DNA from: Flavobacteriia bacterium | Lineage (GTDB): Bacteria > Bacteroidota > Bacteroidia > Flavobacteriales > Flavobacteriaceae | Assembly: GCA_003973375.1 (NCBI GenBank) | Contig: QNYL01000261.1 | Location: forward strand, 1 to 13,651 | DNA length: 13,651 nt | Direction: 5' to 3' | Part shown: positions 1-8,304 of the stretch, one piece after another | How the letters are laid out: every line of letters starts with the position of its first letter | How positions within the stretch are numbered: the first letter of the stretch is position 1 | Notes under the pieces: generated by a model | Told to the model about the DNA's origin: nothing | Seen by the model: the letters and a program-made list of their open reading frames with translations, nothing else | Database searches by the model: none | Made by a program: the position numbers and the translations under genes

Positions 1-147
1 TATTTTACCCTAACCTTTCCTCCTCCGTTACCTGCTGATTTTAAAGATATGAGTTCTATAGCTTTAGCCGAAATTATTGTGTTCCTGTTTATACTAGGAC
101 TGGGCTTATTATACGCTTGGAAAAAAAGAGCATTACGATGGGAGTAG
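1..147 (+). CDS. nuoA: NADH-quinone oxidoreductase subunit A (NuoA), 3' end only
   Basis: This is the last 48 codons of a gene that begins before the window, read in frame 1 and ending at TAG 145-147. NuoA is a small three-helix membrane subunit of complex I, at the junction between the peripheral and membrane arms. The visible part holds the final transmembrane helix (about residues 22-40 of the fragment) and a basic, tryptophan-containing tail ending in KKRALRWE, typical of the NuoA C-terminus. The conserved TM1-TM2 loop lies outside the window. Position directly before nuoB supports the call. The reading frame overlaps the nuoB start by 10 bases, which suggests translational coupling. Confidence 0.88.
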   Translation, partial: YFTLTFPPPLPADFKDMSSIALAEIIVFLFILGLGLLYAWKKRALRWE

Positions 148-749
148 AAAAGAAGAGTTTTTTAAAACAACTGGAAGCAGAAGGTTTTAATCAGGTACCT
201 GATGATTTTCCCGGAAAAGTAATTCCGGGAGGGAACGGAGGAAATATTGTGGTAACCACCCTTGATCATGTGATCAACTGGGGGCGCCGGAATTCACTCT
301 GGTCTTTGTATTTTGGTACCAGTTGCTGTGCGATCGAGATGATGCAAACCGGTGCTGCACGAAATGATTATTCAAGATTCGGATTTGAGGTGGCAAGGCC
401 GTCTGCACGTCAGGCCGACCTGATCATTATTGCAGGAACCATTGTAAATAAGATGGCACCAGTATTGAGAAGATTGTATGATCAGATGGCAGAACCAAAG
501 TACGTAATTGCCATGGGGGCCTGTGCTATCTCAGGAGGTCCGTTCTTTTATAATTCTTATTCAGTTGTAAAAGGAGCCGATCATATTATACCGGTTGATG
601 TATATATTCCGGGATGTCCTCCAAGACCTGAAGCTTTACTGGAAGGGATGATCATGCTGCAGAAAAAGATCGATAATGAAAGTTCAAAATATCGTAAGGA
701 GCATAATCCGATCGATGGTTTTGATGAAGGCTTAATTGTTAAAGAATAA
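138..749 (+). CDS. nuoB: NADH-quinone oxidoreductase subunit B (NuoB), N2 iron-sulfur subunit
   Basis: NuoB carries the terminal [4Fe-4S] cluster N2, which passes electrons to quinone at its interface with NuoD. The 203-residue product has the four expected ligands: the adjacent pair C63-C64 in [11 protein letters not shown]129 in [10 protein letters not shown] and C160 in [15 protein letters not shown]. Length fits bacterial NuoB. I chose ATG 138 rather than the in-frame TTG at 117. The TTG would lie deep in nuoA and add seven unconserved residues, while the ATG gives a 10-base overlap with the nuoA stop. A purine-rich AAGAG lies a few bases upstream. The acidic C-terminal tail (about 180-203) is variable in the family. 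Confidence 0.96.
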   Translation: MGVEKKSFLKQLEAEGFNQVPDDFPGKVIPGGNGGNIVVTTLDHVINWGRRNSLWSLYFGTSCCAIEMMQTGAARNDYSRFGFEVARPSARQADLIIIAGTIVNKMAPVLRRLYDQMAEPKYVIAMGACAISGGPFFYNSYSVVKGADHIIPVDVYIPGCPPRPEALLEGMIMLQKKIDNESSKYRKEHNPIDGFDEGLIVKE

Positions 750-759
750 AGGATTGATC

Positions 760-1221
760 ATGGAAAACCAAGAAATTCAAAAGATAGTAGAATCCTGGAG
801 CGATAAACTGGAATTTTCAGAAGAAGGTTCAGAATTTTTAAATGTAACAGTACCTGCGGAGGAGCTGCATGAGATCTGCCTAAAATTAAAGGATACCCCC
901 GAATTAAAATTCGATTATCTTTTTTGCCTTACCGGAATAGACTGGGGGGAAGAGCTGGGTGTGATCTACCATCTGGAATCTACAGAATACCGGCATAATA
1001 TTGTGGTTAAGGTGAAAACTGCCGACAGGGAGAATCCGAAGATCGATTCGGTAAACGATATCTGGAGAACTGCAGAATTTCATGAAATGGAAGTTTTCGA
1101 CTTCTTTGGGATCAGATTTAACAATCACCCTAATTTAAAACGACTGTTCTTAACACCGGATTGGGAAGGTTATCCTTTACGGAAAGATTATGTTGATGAA
1201 GAGAATATGGTAATAAAATAA
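760..1221 (+). CDS. nuoC: NADH-quinone oxidoreductase subunit C (NuoC)
   Basis: NuoC is the 30-kDa-type subunit of the peripheral arm that packs against NuoD and NuoB; it has no cofactor. The 153-residue product has the family signature in its last third: HEMEVFDFFGIRFNNHPNL (about 108-126) followed by RLFLTPDWEGYPLRKDY (about 128-144). An upstream in-frame TTG at 736 would overlap the end of nuoB and add eight residues, so ATG 760, ten bases after the nuoB stop, is preferred. nuoC and nuoD are separate genes here, unlike the nuoCD fusion of Escherichia coli. A 52-base gap follows before nuoD. Confidence 0.94.
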   Translation: MENQEIQKIVESWSDKLEFSEEGSEFLNVTVPAEELHEICLKLKDTPELKFDYLFCLTGIDWGEELGVIYHLESTEYRHNIVVKVKTADRENPKIDSVNDIWRTAEFHEMEVFDFFGIRFNNHPNLKRLFLTPDWEGYPLRKDYVDEENMVIK

Positions 1222-1273
1222 CCTGATTAAAGAAATAATTTTAGAGAAAGGCTTAGGCCGGAAAGGTTAAAAA

Positions 1274-2392
1274 ATGGAACAATTAACTAATAACAAAATC
1301 AAAACTGAGGAGTATTTTATCAATATGGGGCCTCAGCACCCTGCAGCTCACGGTGTTTTGCGTTTATTGTTAACAATTGACGGAGAGATTATTAAAAATG
1401 TAGATCCTGATCTGGGTTACATTCACCGTTCAATTGAAAAAATGTGTGAACGCGACAGCTATCAGCAAATCGTACATTTGACCGACAGGATGGATTATCT
1501 TTCCTCTCATATCAATAACGGAGCTGTTTGTCTGGCTGTTGAAAAAGCACTTGAACTGGAAGTGACCGACAGGGTTAAGGTGATCAGAACTATTTTTGAT
1601 GAGCTGACCCGTCTGGCATCTCACTTATTGTGGTGGGGAGTTATGGGAATGGACCTTGGTGCACTGACCACTTATTTCTATGCGTTCAGAGACCGTGAAA
1701 TGATCAATGATATTTTTGAGGAAACCTGTGGTGCCCGGTTAACCATGAACTATTATGTTCCCGGTGGATTGATGTTCGATCTGCATCCTAATTTTGTGAA
1801 CAGGGTAAAGAAATTTCTTGTGGATATTAAAGAACATTTACCCGAATACGACAGATTATTAACAGGAAATGTAATCTTCCAGAAAAGAACCAAAGGGATT
1901 GGGCTATTATCGAAAGAAGATGCGATCTCATACGGAGTTACCGGTCCTGTGGCCAGAGGTTCAGGAGTACATTGTGATGTGAGAAAAACGCATCCTTACC
2001 ACGCTTATGACCGTGTAGATTTTGAAGAAGCATTGTTTACGGAAGGAGATACTTTCGCAAGATATAAGGTTAGGATCAAAGAAATGTGGGAATCGATCTC
2101 GATCGTTGAACAATTAATCGATAATATTCCCGAAGGAGATATAAAGGTGCCTACCAAAGCTGTGATTAAATTACCTAAGGGAGAATTTTACCAGAGAGTG
2201 GAAACAGCAAGAGGGGAACTGGGAGTTTACATCAACAGTACAGGAACCAAGAACCCGTACAGATTGAAGTTCAGATCACCCGGATTTTCAAATTTATCGG
2301 TATTGAATCATATATCCAAAGGAGGAAAAATAGCAGATCTTGTGGCCATAATGGCGTCATTCGACTTTGTAATACCAGATATTGATCGTTAA
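1274..2392 (+). CDS. nuoD: NADH-quinone oxidoreductase subunit D (NuoD), quinone-site subunit
   Basis: NuoD (49-kDa type, related to the large subunit of NiFe hydrogenases) forms the quinone-binding pocket with NuoB. The 372-residue product is full length for this form. Near the N-terminus MGPQHPAAHGVLRL carries H22 and H26 of the conserved quinone-site loop. It is followed by DLGYIHRSIEK (about 46-56) and DRMDYLSSH, in which Y75 matches the quinone-headgroup tyrosine (Tyr87 in Thermus Nqo4). GELGVYI and RLKFRSPGFSNL lie toward the end, and the protein finishes DFVIPDIDR, the usual NuoD-type terminus. GGAAAGG at 1260-1266, seven bases before the ATG, is one of the few Shine-Dalgarno-like sites here. 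The next gene is nuoH, with no nuoE, nuoF or nuoG between. Confidence 0.97.
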   Translation: MEQLTNNKIKTEEYFINMGPQHPAAHGVLRLLLTIDGEIIKNVDPDLGYIHRSIEKMCERDSYQQIVHLTDRMDYLSSHINNGAVCLAVEKALELEVTDRVKVIRTIFDELTRLASHLLWWGVMGMDLGALTTYFYAFRDREMINDIFEETCGARLTMNYYVPGGLMFDLHPNFVNRVKKFLVDIKEHLPEYDRLLTGNVIFQKRTKGIGLLSKEDAISYGVTGPVARGSGVHCDVRKTHPYHAYDRVDFEEALFTEGDTFARYKVRIKEMWESISIVEQLIDNIPEGDIKVPTKAVIKLPKGEFYQRVETARGELGVYINSTGTKNPYRLKFRSPGFSNLSVLNHISKGGKIADLVAIMASFDFVIPDIDR

Positions 2393-2410
2393 TAATTTTA
2401 TAAGAATTTA

Positions 2411-3478
2411 ATGATGAACATACCATTAAGCATAACAACAACAATACATGATTGGCTCTTCTCGATCATGCCTGAAGGTGCAGCCACTATTACAGAATGG
2501 GTTTTAATCGCGGCAGCTTATTTAGCCCTTTTTGCAGTAGCAGGTTTGTATTTAGTGCTGCTTGAACGTAAAGTTGCAGCCTGGTTCCAATTCAGATTAG
2601 GACCAAACAGAGTTGGTCCGTGGGGTATTTTTCAAACCATTGCAGATGCATTAAAACTGGTTTCAAAAGAAATATATTCAAACCGGAAAGTGGATAAATT
2701 TTTATTCAATTTAGCTCCGTATTTTGTAATTATAGCCTCTTTGATGGCTATGGCGGTTTTCCCCTTTTCAAAACAATTTCAGGGATTTGATATCAACATC
2801 GGAGTATTCTTCCTTTTTGCGGTTTCCTCTATCGGCGTTATAGGATTGCTTGTTGGAGGCTGGGCGAGTAACAACAAATACTCTTTGATTGGAGCAATGC
2901 GAAGTGGTTTACAAACCATCAGTTATGAGCTGTCTGTTGGATTATCAATTCTGACGATGGTCTTGTTATCGGGAAGTCTTCAGTTATCAGAGATCATCGA
3001 AGTGCAAAGAACAGGAGGCTGGCTGATCTTTCAGGGGCATATACCTGCAATTATCGCCTTTATGATTTTTATGATTGCCGGTACTGCAGAAACCAACAGG
3101 GCACCTTTTGACCTGGTGGAAGCTGAATCAGAACTGGGAGCAGGATTCCATACAGAATATTCAGGAATGCAGTTTGCCTATTTCTTCCTTGCGGAATTTA
3201 TCAATATGTTTATCATAGCATCAATTGCAGTTGTACTTTTCTTTGGCGGATGGTTGTCTCCTTTTGGAATTACCGAAGGAATTACCTGGTTCCCTGAAGT
3301 ATTGTGGTTTATTATAAAAGTCTTTATGATCATTCTTTTGATGATGTGGTTCAGATGGACTTTCCCAAGGTTAAGAGTTGACCAGCTTTTAACCCTCGAA
3401 TGGAAATATTTATTACCTATTAATATGGTTAATCTCGTGTTAATGGCCATTGTAATCTGGTTGAATATTACCTTGTAG
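2411..3478 (+). CDS. nuoH: NADH-quinone oxidoreductase subunit H (NuoH)
   Basis: NuoH (ND1 homologue) is the membrane subunit that docks the peripheral arm and forms the quinone entry channel. The 355-residue, strongly hydrophobic product shows the two family signatures. The first, LLERKVAAWFQFRLGPNRVG (about 50-69), follows TM1. The second is the acidic loop starting AETNRAPFDLVEAESELGAG (about 226-245), continuing to FHTEYSGMQFA. About eight transmembrane helices are expected. Two consecutive ATG codons (2411 and 2414) make the exact start uncertain by one residue. It starts 18 bases after nuoD, the place where nuoEFG would sit in a 14-subunit operon. Confidence 0.96.
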   Translation: MMNIPLSITTTIHDWLFSIMPEGAATITEWVLIAAAYLALFAVAGLYLVLLERKVAAWFQFRLGPNRVGPWGIFQTIADALKLVSKEIYSNRKVDKFLFNLAPYFVIIASLMAMAVFPFSKQFQGFDINIGVFFLFAVSSIGVIGLLVGGWASNNKYSLIGAMRSGLQTISYELSVGLSILTMVLLSGSLQLSEIIEVQRTGGWLIFQGHIPAIIAFMIFMIAGTAETNRAPFDLVEAESELGAGFHTEYSGMQFAYFFLAEFINMFIIASIAVVLFFGGWLSPFGITEGITWFPEVLWFIIKVFMIILLMMWFRWTFPRLRVDQLLTLEWKYLLPINMVNLVLMAIVIWLNITL

Positions 3479-3498
3479 GTAGCAAAAACAGAAAATTA

Positions 3499-3517
3499 TT
3501 ATTATTCAGAATAATAA
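3499..3517 (+). repeat. AT-only inverted repeat in the nuoH-nuoI gap
   Basis: TTATTATT (3499-3506) and AATAATAA (3510-3517) form a perfect 8-bp inverted repeat around a CAG loop in the 48-base gap before nuoI. With only A-U pairs it would be weak in RNA, and there is no T-run after it, so it is not a terminator. It ends about ten bases before the nuoI ATG and could mildly affect nuoI translation or be chance in AT-rich DNA. Confidence 0.35.
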
Positions 3518-3526
3518 ATAAGGAAT

Positions 3527-4003
3527 ATGAGTTATTTTTCAGATATATACAGCGGAATTAAAACTTTACTAACCGGAATGCGGGTTACAGGGGGACATTT
3601 TGTACGTATTCGTTCAGAAAACATTACACAATTGTATCCTGATAACAGAGATACACTGCAAATGTTCGAAAGGTTCAGAGGTGAGGTAGTAATGCCTCAT
3701 GATGAAAACAATGAACATCGTTGTACCGGATGTCAGTCATGTGAGATTGCCTGCCCTAACGGATCTATCGAGATCATTTGGGACAGACAGGTTGATCCTG
3801 CAACCGGAAAGAAGAAGAAAATGATCGATAAGCATATCTATCATTTGTCTATGTGTACCATGTGCGGCTTATGTATTAATGCCTGTCCTACAGATGCAAT
3901 TGTGTGGGCACAGAATTTTGAAAATGCGGTTTATGACAGATCGGCATTGACCAAAGTATTAAACCAGCCCGGATCTAAACTAAAAGCAGGAATAGAAGAA
4001 TAA
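3527..4003 (+). CDS. nuoI: NADH-quinone oxidoreductase subunit I (NuoI), 2x[4Fe-4S] ferredoxin-like
   Basis: NuoI carries clusters N6a and N6b, which bridge the electron input side to N2 in NuoB. The 158-residue product has two CxxCxxCxxxCP motifs: C66, C69, C72, C76 (CTGCQSCEIACP) and C110, C113, C116, C120 (CTMCGLCINACP). The N-terminal stretch (about 1-55) matches the membrane-contacting helix region of the family. In an 11-subunit enzyme without NuoG, NuoI is the outermost iron-sulfur subunit seen here and so the likely entry point for electrons; this is inference. A 48-base gap separates it from nuoH and only 4 bases from nuoJ. Confidence 0.96.
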   Translation: MSYFSDIYSGIKTLLTGMRVTGGHFVRIRSENITQLYPDNRDTLQMFERFRGEVVMPHDENNEHRCTGCQSCEIACPNGSIEIIWDRQVDPATGKKKKMIDKHIYHLSMCTMCGLCINACPTDAIVWAQNFENAVYDRSALTKVLNQPGSKLKAGIEE

Positions 4004-4007
4004 TATT

Positions 4008-4514
4008 ATGGAAAGAATTGTTTTTTACATATTGGCTTTGATCATTGTAGTATTTGCAATAGCATCAGTATCAAGCCGTAAGATCTTAAGAGCAGTAATT
4101 TATTTGCTGTTTGTTCTGATGGGGATCTCCGGAATCTATTTTATGGTTGATTACAGTTTTCTGGGTGCTATTCAGCTGGCTGTATACGGGGGTGGCGTGA
4201 TCGTGTTGTTTATCTTCTCAGTATTGCTGGTACACCATGTTGAACTTGAACTGGAGGTTACTCCGTTAAGAAAGAAACTGATTGCCGGAGCAGTGGTATT
4301 AACCGGACTTGGAATTTCACTCTGGGCAATACTTACGTTCCCTTTTCAACAGGCAGCTGCAGGAAGAACCATAGAAGTTTCAGATATAGGGCATAAATTA
4401 CTAAGTGTTGATGCGGGAGGATTTATCTTACCTTTTGAAGTGATCTCGGTTTTACTTTTTGCAGTCATGATTGGTGCAATAGTAATAGCCAAAGGAAAAA
4501 AATTAAATAAATAA
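4008..4514 (+). CDS. nuoJ: NADH-quinone oxidoreductase subunit J (NuoJ)
   Basis: NuoJ (ND6 homologue) is a five-helix membrane subunit between NuoH/NuoA and NuoK. The 168-residue product is almost wholly hydrophobic apart from the loops at about 78-90 and 112-130. It contains the TM3 signature QLAVYGGGVIVLFIFSVLL (about 56-74), including the conserved tyrosine Y60 and the glycine-rich stretch linked to the pi-bulge. Helix five reads LPFEVISVLLFAVMIGAIVI (about 141-160), also typical. A short basic tail follows. It starts 4 bases after nuoI and ends 11 bases before nuoK. Confidence 0.94.
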   Translation: MERIVFYILALIIVVFAIASVSSRKILRAVIYLLFVLMGISGIYFMVDYSFLGAIQLAVYGGGVIVLFIFSVLLVHHVELELEVTPLRKKLIAGAVVLTGLGISLWAILTFPFQQAAAGRTIEVSDIGHKLLSVDAGGFILPFEVISVLLFAVMIGAIVIAKGKKLNK

Positions 4515-4525
4515 TACGTTTTAAG

Positions 4526-4843
4526 ATGATTGAAGGTATAAGTATTTACGAAATTTTAACCCTGTCTACAGTTGTATTCTTTATCGGGGTTTACGGTTTT
4601 TTCACCAGAGAGAATCTGATTACCATTTTGATGTCTATAGAACTGATATTAAATGCATCAGCATTGAATTTTGTGGTAATCAACACGTATTTGTATCCCG
4701 ACTTTTTGCAAGGGACAGTTTTCTCGATTTTTATCATTGCTATGGCGGCAGCAGAAACCGCGCTGGCTATTGCGATAATAATCAATTTATATAAACTGGT
4801 TAACTCGGTGGAAGTGAAAGATACCGATACATTGAAATATTAA
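4526..4843 (+). CDS. nuoK: NADH-quinone oxidoreductase subunit K (NuoK)
   Basis: NuoK (ND4L homologue, related to MrpC) is a three-helix proton-channel subunit. The 105-residue product has the usual length and both conserved membrane glutamates: E39 in MSIELILNASALNFV (TM2) and E77 in MAAAETALAIAI (TM3), equivalent to Glu36 and Glu72 of Escherichia coli NuoK. The C-terminal tail (about 92-105) is polar. It lies between nuoJ (11 bases) and nuoL (34 bases). Confidence 0.95.
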   Translation: MIEGISIYEILTLSTVVFFIGVYGFFTRENLITILMSIELILNASALNFVVINTYLYPDFLQGTVFSIFIIAMAAAETALAIAIIINLYKLVNSVEVKDTDTLKY

Positions 4844-4877
4844 TTAAGAAAAAGGATAAGAAATTAAAATATAAAAA

Positions 4878-6794
4878 ATGGATTTTAGCTATACTGTTTA
4901 TATTCTGTTAATTCCTTTGGCACTCTTCCTGATTCTTGGATTTGGAAGCAAGAAGATAAAGCCTGCCATTTCAGGATGGATAGGTTCCCTTGGCCTTGGA
5001 ATCGCTTTTATTCTTTCGTATTATACAGCTTTTCAGTATTTTACGCATGGAAAAGTAAATGATGTTTATCAAACATTTGTTTACAAATACACCTGGATCA
5101 GTTTTACTGATAAATTGCATATCGATATGGGAGTCCTTATTGATCCGATCTCGGTAATGATGCTGGTTGTGGTCTCTACAATTTCCTTTATGGTGCATTT
5201 GTACAGCAGGGGTTATATGAAAGGGGATGATGGTTATACCCGCTTCTTTGCCTTTCTGGGGTTGTTTAGCTTCTCTATGTTCGGTTTGGTACTGGCCACC
5301 AATATTTTCCAGATGTATATTTTCTGGGAACTGGTTGGGGTTTCCTCATTCTTACTGATCGGTTATTACTATACCAAACCTTCAGCAGTATCCGCAGCTA
5401 AAAAAGCATTCATTGTAACACGTTTTGCCGATCTGGGTTTCCTTTTGGGAATTCTGCTCTTGTCCTATTTTACCGGAACTTTCGATTTCCAGGTTTTAAA
5501 TGATCCGGAAGGAGCCATTATTACTCAGGGTGTGGCACAGTCGTTTATGGGCTTGTCGGTTATTACCTGGGCATTGATGATGATCTTTATAGGGGGTGCC
5601 GGTAAATCGGCCATGTTCCCGTTACACATCTGGTTACCTGATGCGATGGAAGGTCCAACACCTGTTTCTGCATTGATCCACGCAGCAACCATGGTTGTAG
5701 CCGGGGTTTATCTGGTTGCAAGAATGTTTCCGCTGTTCTATTTTTCAGATGACGGATTTGCCTTACAGCTTGTGGCTTATGTAGGAGGATTCTCCTCATT
5801 GTTTGCCGCGATCATCGCTTTAACACAATACGATATCAAAAGAGTTTTGGCCTTTTCAACCATGTCGCAGATTGGTTATATGATGCTGGCACTTGGTGTT
5901 TCAAAATACGAAGGTCATGAAGGCCTGGGTTATATGGCCTCTATGTTCCATTTGTTTACACATGCCATGTTCAAAGCCTTGTTATTCCTGGGTGCAGGTT
6001 CTGTAATTCATGCGATCCACAGTAATGATATGAGGGATATGGGTAATCTGAAAAAATATATGCCTGTTACCCATGTGGTATTCCTTATTGCTGCTTTATC
6101 AATTTCGGGTTTCCCCGGATTTGCAGGGTTCTTCAGTAAAGATGAGATCCTGGCAGCAGCCTTTGAAAACAATATGTTGCTTTACATCATAGGCGTATTT
6201 GTAGCCGGTCTTACAGCTTTCTATATGTTCCGTCTTTACTTCAATATTTTTTGGGGAAAGGAAACAAAATACGATCATACTCCACATGAATCACCGGCTT
6301 CAATGACCATTCCGATGATCTTTTTAGCCTTTATGAGTATATTCGCAGGGTATATTCATTTTAGCGAATATATTTCTGCCGACAGAATGCCTTTTGAAGC
6401 GCATTTAGATATTACTCTGGCAATTGTGGCCACTACAGTTGGTTTAATAGGTATTGTTCTTGCCTATATCTTTTATAAGAAACCAACAAATCTGGCTGAT
6501 AAGATGGTTGCTGCATTTGGAAGTTTCTATCAGTGGACTTACAGGAAATTTTATATTGATGAGATCTATATGTTTGTAACCAAAAAGATCATTTTTGCTC
6601 GTATGGCAGCCCCAATGGCATGGTTTGATAAAAATGTGGTGGATGCAACTATGATCGGTATAGGTAATTCTACCGTGAAGACCTCTGAAAAGATTAAAGG
6701 AATACAGTCTGGTAAGTTCCAGGATTATGCAATGTCATTTATAGGAGGTGCTGTAGTCATCGCCATTATAGTATTTTATATATGGACCAAATAA
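4878..6794 (+). CDS. nuoL: NADH-quinone oxidoreductase subunit L (NuoL), distal antiporter-like subunit
   Basis: NuoL (ND5, MrpA-like) is the distal proton-pumping subunit, with a long C-terminal lateral helix that runs along the membrane arm. The 638-residue product is full length. Channel residues are intact: E151 (FWELVGVSSFLLIG), the TM7 lysine K243 (GGAGKSAMFPLHIWLPDA), H268 (SALIHAATMV), K366 (THAMFKALLFLGAG) and the pair K421-D422 (GFFSKDEILAA). The last 110 residues hold the amphipathic region and the final helix after SGKFQDYAMSFIGG. It starts 34 bases after nuoK; nuoM follows after 9 bases. Confidence 0.97.
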   Translation: MDFSYTVYILLIPLALFLILGFGSKKIKPAISGWIGSLGLGIAFILSYYTAFQYFTHGKVNDVYQTFVYKYTWISFTDKLHIDMGVLIDPISVMMLVVVSTISFMVHLYSRGYMKGDDGYTRFFAFLGLFSFSMFGLVLATNIFQMYIFWELVGVSSFLLIGYYYTKPSAVSAAKKAFIVTRFADLGFLLGILLLSYFTGTFDFQVLNDPEGAIITQGVAQSFMGLSVITWALMMIFIGGAGKSAMFPLHIWLPDAMEGPTPVSALIHAATMVVAGVYLVARMFPLFYFSDDGFALQLVAYVGGFSSLFAAIIALTQYDIKRVLAFSTMSQIGYMMLALGVSKYEGHEGLGYMASMFHLFTHAMFKALLFLGAGSVIHAIHSNDMRDMGNLKKYMPVTHVVFLIAALSISGFPGFAGFFSKDEILAAAFENNMLLYIIGVFVAGLTAFYMFRLYFNIFWGKETKYDHTPHESPASMTIPMIFLAFMSIFAGYIHFSEYISADRMPFEAHLDITLAIVATTVGLIGIVLAYIFYKKPTNLADKMVAAFGSFYQWTYRKFYIDEIYMFVTKKIIFARMAAPMAWFDKNVVDATMIGIGNSTVKTSEKIKGIQSGKFQDYAMSFIGGAVVIAIIVFYIWTK

Positions 6795-6803
6795 TTTAAT
6801 GCA

Positions 6804-8291
6804 ATGGATATATTAACACTTTTTGTTGTAGTACCTGTTTTAACAGTATTTGCTTTGATCTTTACCAAAGATCTGAAGCAATCCAGAGTTGTAGCTCTGA
6901 TCGGTATGGCGGTTCAGCTGGCCATGTCAATAAATTTGGTCTTCGCCTATTTAAAGGAAAGAGCGGTAAATGATAGCATTATGCTTTTTACCAAAGATGC
7001 GATGTGGTTTGAAACATTCAATATTCATTACAGTATCGGTGTAGATGCCATCTCGGTTTTGATGATCCTTTTAACTTCGACCGTTGTTTTTGCAGGAATC
7101 TTTATTTCGTGGAAAATTAATGATCTTCCCAAGGAATTCTTTATCTCGCTGATTATCCTGTCAACAGGGGTATTCGGATTCTTTATCTCACTGGATATGT
7201 TTACCATGTTCGTATTTTATGAAATTGCGGTAATTCCGATGTATTTGCTGATCGGTATCTGGGGATCCGGTCCGAAAGAAGACTCGGCCATGAAACTTAC
7301 CCTGATGCTGATGGGAGCTTCAGCCTTGCTTTCTGTAGGAATTTTCGGAATCTATTTTAATTCCGGTGCAGACGGAGGTCCTTTAACATTTAATATACTC
7401 GAAATAGCTCAGGTAAATATCCCGCTTGAAGCACAAAAATTATTTTTCCCATTAGTATTTGTAGGTTTTGCAGTACTGGGGGCTTTATTCCCTTTCCATA
7501 CCTGGTCACCTTCAGGTCACGCCTCAGCACCAACAGCGGTATCAATGCTGCACGCAGGTGTTTTGATGAAACTGGGAGGATATGGTGTTTTTAGAATTGC
7601 TATGTATCTGCTGCCTGAAGGAGCTTTACACTGGAATGATTTCTTCCTGGTTCTTGCCGCCATTGGTGTGGTTTACGGAGGTATGGGAGCTATCATGCAA
7701 AAAGACCTTAAGTATATCAATGCTTACGCTTCTGTGAGTCACCTGGGGCTGGTTTTGTTCGCCCTGCTGATGATCAATAAAGTATCATGGACAGGAGCAA
7801 TTATTCAATCATTATCTCACGGTTTACTTACAGCCCTGTTCTTTGCCCTGATCGGAATGGTTTACGGAAGAACACATACACGGGATATTGCCAAACTTGG
7901 AGGTTTGATGAAGATCCTTCCGTTTATAGGTGCGGTTTATGTAATAACAGGTTTAGCCTATTTAGGTTTGCCGGGATTCAGTGGGTTTGTTGCTGAGATG
8001 AATATTTTTGTAGGTGCTTTCCAGCATGATGATACCTTCAGAAGAGTTCTTACGGTATTGGTGGTTTCCTCAATTGTGGTTACTGCAGTATATATATTGA
8101 GAATGATCGGTAAGATCATGATGGGGCCTTTAGAATATCCCAAAGGAGTAGAAATGCCAACAGCTGCCTGGTATGAAAAGGTAGGTCTTGCAATTTTAAT
8201 GATTCCTGTAGTGATGATCGGTGTAATGCCTTTTGGAGTTACAGAGATGATAAAAGAAAGTATTCAACCTTTTTTAGAACGATTATTATAA
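6804..8291 (+). CDS. nuoM: NADH-quinone oxidoreductase subunit M (NuoM), variant lacking the TM7 lysine
   Basis: NuoM (ND4) is the middle antiporter-like subunit. The 495-residue product has the TM5 glutamate E140 (FYEIAVIPMYLLIG), the TM8 lysine K256 (HAGVLMKLGGYG) and the TM12 glutamate E398 (GFSGFVAEMN). The TM7 region, however, reads GFAVLGALFPFHTWSPSGH (about 221-239). The pump lysine (Lys234 of Escherichia coli NuoM) is leucine L225, and the usual WLPDAH motif is WSPSGH. A histidine H250 in TM8 lies about where NuoL has H268. No frameshift or stop suggests decay. Identity as NuoM is firm from gene order and the remaining motifs; the functional effect of the substitution is unknown. Confidence 0.95.
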   Translation: MDILTLFVVVPVLTVFALIFTKDLKQSRVVALIGMAVQLAMSINLVFAYLKERAVNDSIMLFTKDAMWFETFNIHYSIGVDAISVLMILLTSTVVFAGIFISWKINDLPKEFFISLIILSTGVFGFFISLDMFTMFVFYEIAVIPMYLLIGIWGSGPKEDSAMKLTLMLMGASALLSVGIFGIYFNSGADGGPLTFNILEIAQVNIPLEAQKLFFPLVFVGFAVLGALFPFHTWSPSGHASAPTAVSMLHAGVLMKLGGYGVFRIAMYLLPEGALHWNDFFLVLAAIGVVYGGMGAIMQKDLKYINAYASVSHLGLVLFALLMINKVSWTGAIIQSLSHGLLTALFFALIGMVYGRTHTRDIAKLGGLMKILPFIGAVYVITGLAYLGLPGFSGFVAEMNIFVGAFQHDDTFRRVLTVLVVSSIVVTAVYILRMIGKIMMGPLEYPKGVEMPTAAWYEKVGLAILMIPVVMIGVMPFGVTEMIKESIQPFLERLL

Positions 8292-8304
8292 AAATATAAG
8301 AAGA

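Noticed and set aside
117..137. Upstream TTG start extending NuoB by seven residues
   Set aside because: It lies well inside nuoA and adds residues not expected in NuoB; ATG 138 gives a short normal overlap.
736..759. Upstream TTG start extending NuoC by eight residues
   Set aside because: It lies inside the nuoB reading frame, and ATG 760 follows the nuoB stop with normal spacing.
1250..1259. GGC-TTAG-GCC mini-hairpin before nuoD
   Set aside because: A three-base-pair stem is too short to be meaningful and no T-run follows, so it is not a terminator.
7464..7524. The NuoM TM7 change as a sign of pseudogene or frameshift
   Set aside because: The frame is open over 495 codons, the flanking motifs are conserved on both sides, and the spacing between them matches the family, so the change is a substitution in an intact gene.
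7787..7996. 69-codon plus-strand open frame in another frame within nuoM
   Set aside because: It overlaps conserved NuoM helices, and its cysteine-rich translation has no domain pattern.
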